Assembly (NCBI GenBank): GCA_947643615.1
Contig: CANRWO010000003.1
Coordinates: 56,453-120,452, forward strand
Source of the DNA: an uncultured Lachnospiraceae bacterium
Lineage (GTDB): Bacteria > Bacillota > Clostridia > Lachnospirales > Lachnospiraceae
Direction of reading: 5' to 3'
Length of the DNA stretch: 64,000 bases
The notes under the pieces were generated by a model that was not told the DNA's origin, ran no database searches, and saw only the letters and a program-made list of their open reading frames with translations. Shown piece by piece: positions 63,501-64,000 of the stretch (positions within the stretch are counted from its first letter, which is position 1; each line of letters begins with the position of its first letter). The position numbers and the translations under genes are program-made.

Positions 63501-63984
63501 AGGTATACAAGCCGGCATCCTTCACGGTAAAGGTTCGGGGACTTCCCTCACAGGAACCTGCCACCGTCTCTGTTTTTTCTTTACCTATCTCCTCCGCACG
63601 GTAAATCTTATCCCAGTTTTTCCCGTCCGTGCTTTGGTACAACAAATACCATTTGTCCTTCCCGTCTGTCTGCTCCCAGGAAAGATCCACCGCCCCTTTC
63701 CCGCCGTTGGCCTGATAATTGTCCTCCCCACGGAGCCTCAGGTCCACCCATTGGGCATACAGTGTCAAATCCGTCCCGGGGACGATGCTGTCCCCGGGGG
63801 CCCCCGCCGGAAGCTCAAATCCGGGGTCGTAGTACCACCCCCCAAAGGAGCTGCCCTGTTTCTCCGTAGCCGGAAGGATGATACTGTCATACTCGTAACA
63901 TGCTGTCAGTCGATCACTCTCCCCCTCCGCGGATTCATAGCTATAAACTCCTCGTATAATAAGTTTGTAAGCAAGAAAAACAGC
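60544..63984 (-). CDS. Giant glycine-rich surface protein, 5' end not found
   Basis: The frame is open for 1,146 codons from a TAA at 63985-63987 to 60544, with no ATG, GTG or TTG before 63768. Upstream of 63768 it reads as an InlB-type B-repeat (SSFGGWYYDPGFELP, LTLYAQW), so true coding begins further upstream, in another frame or beyond the window. Then follow a Fn3-like segment, a Gly-rich domain (GGQGGSAAAVFWLECGE, LLVAGGGGGATEAGAGGAGG), about 400 residues of beta-rich domains, and a C-terminal set of Ig-like folds (LTAADELSGVRDFYLMVY). It lacks a visible signal peptide and sorting motif. It is coupled to the prepilin peptidase by a GTGA overlap. Confidence 0.65.
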   Translation of the reverse strand, partial: AVFLAYKLIIRGVYSYESAEGESDRLTACYEYDSIILPATEKQGSSFGGWYYDPGFELPAGAPGDSIVPGTDLTLYAQWVDLRLRGEDNYQANGGKGAVDLSWEQTDGKDKWYLLYQSTDGKNWDKIYRAEEIGKEKTETVAGSCEGSPRTFTVKDAGLYTLTAAGAQGGSYGSHAGGQGGSAAAVFWLECGETLTYTVGGTDGYNGGGKGDMYTDGGGCTVVTSDRKGVLLVAGGGGGATEAGAGGAGGSQSGLLGTGYGGGSGGAGGGGGYRGGAAGERIVHRHEDSCYRDSSYNGLEGALLSHKIDYHVAIGHDSEDYECDRCYQYVLRMAGNKANPIPVRGNTSADVQAVLWKQICRNGELWQDSCLRIYDQDGRCFFSRDLSGLLHNSGVLKREILDRQERAWRQDGTNLLFPRFHTEFVWMLPEKDEDGQDNGGHTKYWSVRGDNGTSRVMGEFKSMEGAPVVQLGGNGTGGDYPLFPERAFQATGDTGYHLENTPLFFVRSVGCVETGVLLNYTIDIPAGVTGIYVEALSRGGSAISHDTVNAMITEVNLRGGRETVCGMAEGQVIASSPSYGGSSYVNEEYAYSYTKQPGTQKGDGSFGMQSISVGFTDGHSLEGVRATDLEAPDPVAMESIKKEGLAAGMVLVTWEEPEDRGTAYYHMAESYFAGVGQALCRSNETVNTLVSGVKGYYCCVDEMEDTEATAGAEYTKAPELAVEVGDKACYLHIAAVDVAGNISETVHVLLDADAAARPLHTEPLTIAADGDNIYPAGERSWYVRSDGATPFTLGYRGYIDGRATDRYQINHALFVSREREDPVPVCSRISVRNQAISPGELRVPDRLLDFSAENETYLAYYPYTQAFREDRNRILSVTQKYTLEEAASGKRVEVYPRAGAQWMGSMFYSAQEEDQRHGLVLIGDGEPPVISGMDLLRNLPLIDRRVNAPVLSLTAADELSGVRDFYLMVYNTDNNCSRKILPDDGGLIQVELTAADPLFSGDFTAVAYAADNVGNEISVAGETTEFGLTAQVERILSPHTPVFQNGESGVLHISAWGYPDYVEIEFPPEMAEQDPGLNRRIEYAGSPKYCQEEEVQFMIPLYTPANGEYTVTVRAYKGDRKLEKYPELSVVEVSGTVLDDFRTRLR

Positions 63985-63997
63985 TTACAGACTTATT
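63958..63997. repeat. Hairpin with 15-bp arms at the right edge
   Basis: AATAAGTTTGTAAGC and GCTTACAGACTTATT pair with one mismatch around a 10-base A-rich loop. The in-frame TAA before the giant surface-protein frame lies inside it. It could be the terminator of the preceding gene or the end of a mobile element that cut off the gene's start. Confidence 0.55.
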
Positions 63998-64000
63998 CTT

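Overview
The window looks like a chromosomal segment of an anaerobic gut Clostridia, most likely Lachnospiraceae. The evidence is family content: T-box leaders ahead of tyrS and aspS, DUF6062 and DUF6106 proteins, DapL-type lysine/DAP synthesis, a PurO-type IMP cyclohydrolase, a bile salt hydrolase, and GatCAB together with GlnRS. It is mostly vertically inherited housekeeping DNA. I see no rRNA, tRNA, prophage, intact insertion sequence or CRISPR array. Most genes lie on the minus strand.

Layout. 0-5 kb: an outward promoter with an operator-like palindrome at the left edge, REP-like hairpins, a ComFB + tandem hemerythrin operon, a TrpB2-like enzyme, a small operon whose first gene is broken by a frameshift in a T6 tract, and a deletion scar that joins a response regulator to the tail of a Bce-type permease. 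5-12.8 kb: MATE pump, bile salt hydrolase, a D,D-carboxypeptidase with a repeat-rich cytoplasmic tail, an Fe-S/zinc cluster protein, a GH43-like enzyme, a 13-bp tandem repeat, mtnA and ybaK. 12.9-18.4 kb: promoter, T-box and tyrS, then a dipeptidase/SGNH hydrolase/MBOAT cluster for envelope work. 18.5-25 kb: REP-like repeats, TetR, DUF6062, MocR, DUF2225 and glnS. 25-31 kb: a truncated TIR gene overlapping a DHH phosphoesterase, then the end of purine synthesis (separate AICAR transformylase and PurO cyclohydrolase) and guaB with a strongly structured 5' leader. 31-38.5 kb: chemoreceptor, heterodimeric ABC exporter, membrane-anchored protein. 38.7-44.3 kb: aspS-gatC-gatA-gatB under an Asp T-box. 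44.3-55.5 kb: DUF6056, dapF-dapL, an FMN_bind-like anchored protein, hslO-nadE, DUF4375, and hisC-DUF368-methyltransferase. 55.6-60 kb: a glycosyltransferase and a polar amino-acid ABC system with a TPR protein inside it. 60-64 kb: a very large glycine-rich surface protein coupled to a prepilin peptidase, which suggests a pilus locus beyond the right edge.

The genes mostly form short minus-strand operons decided by ATGA/GTGA overlaps and clear Shine-Dalgarno sites. The signals least explained by known features are the guaB leader, two deletion or decay scars (Bce/VirR-like and TIR), the homopolymer frameshift, several purine-rich or coding minisatellites, and the missing start of the surface-protein gene next to a 15-bp-arm hairpin at the window edge. 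All family assignments come from reading motifs; no database search was run.
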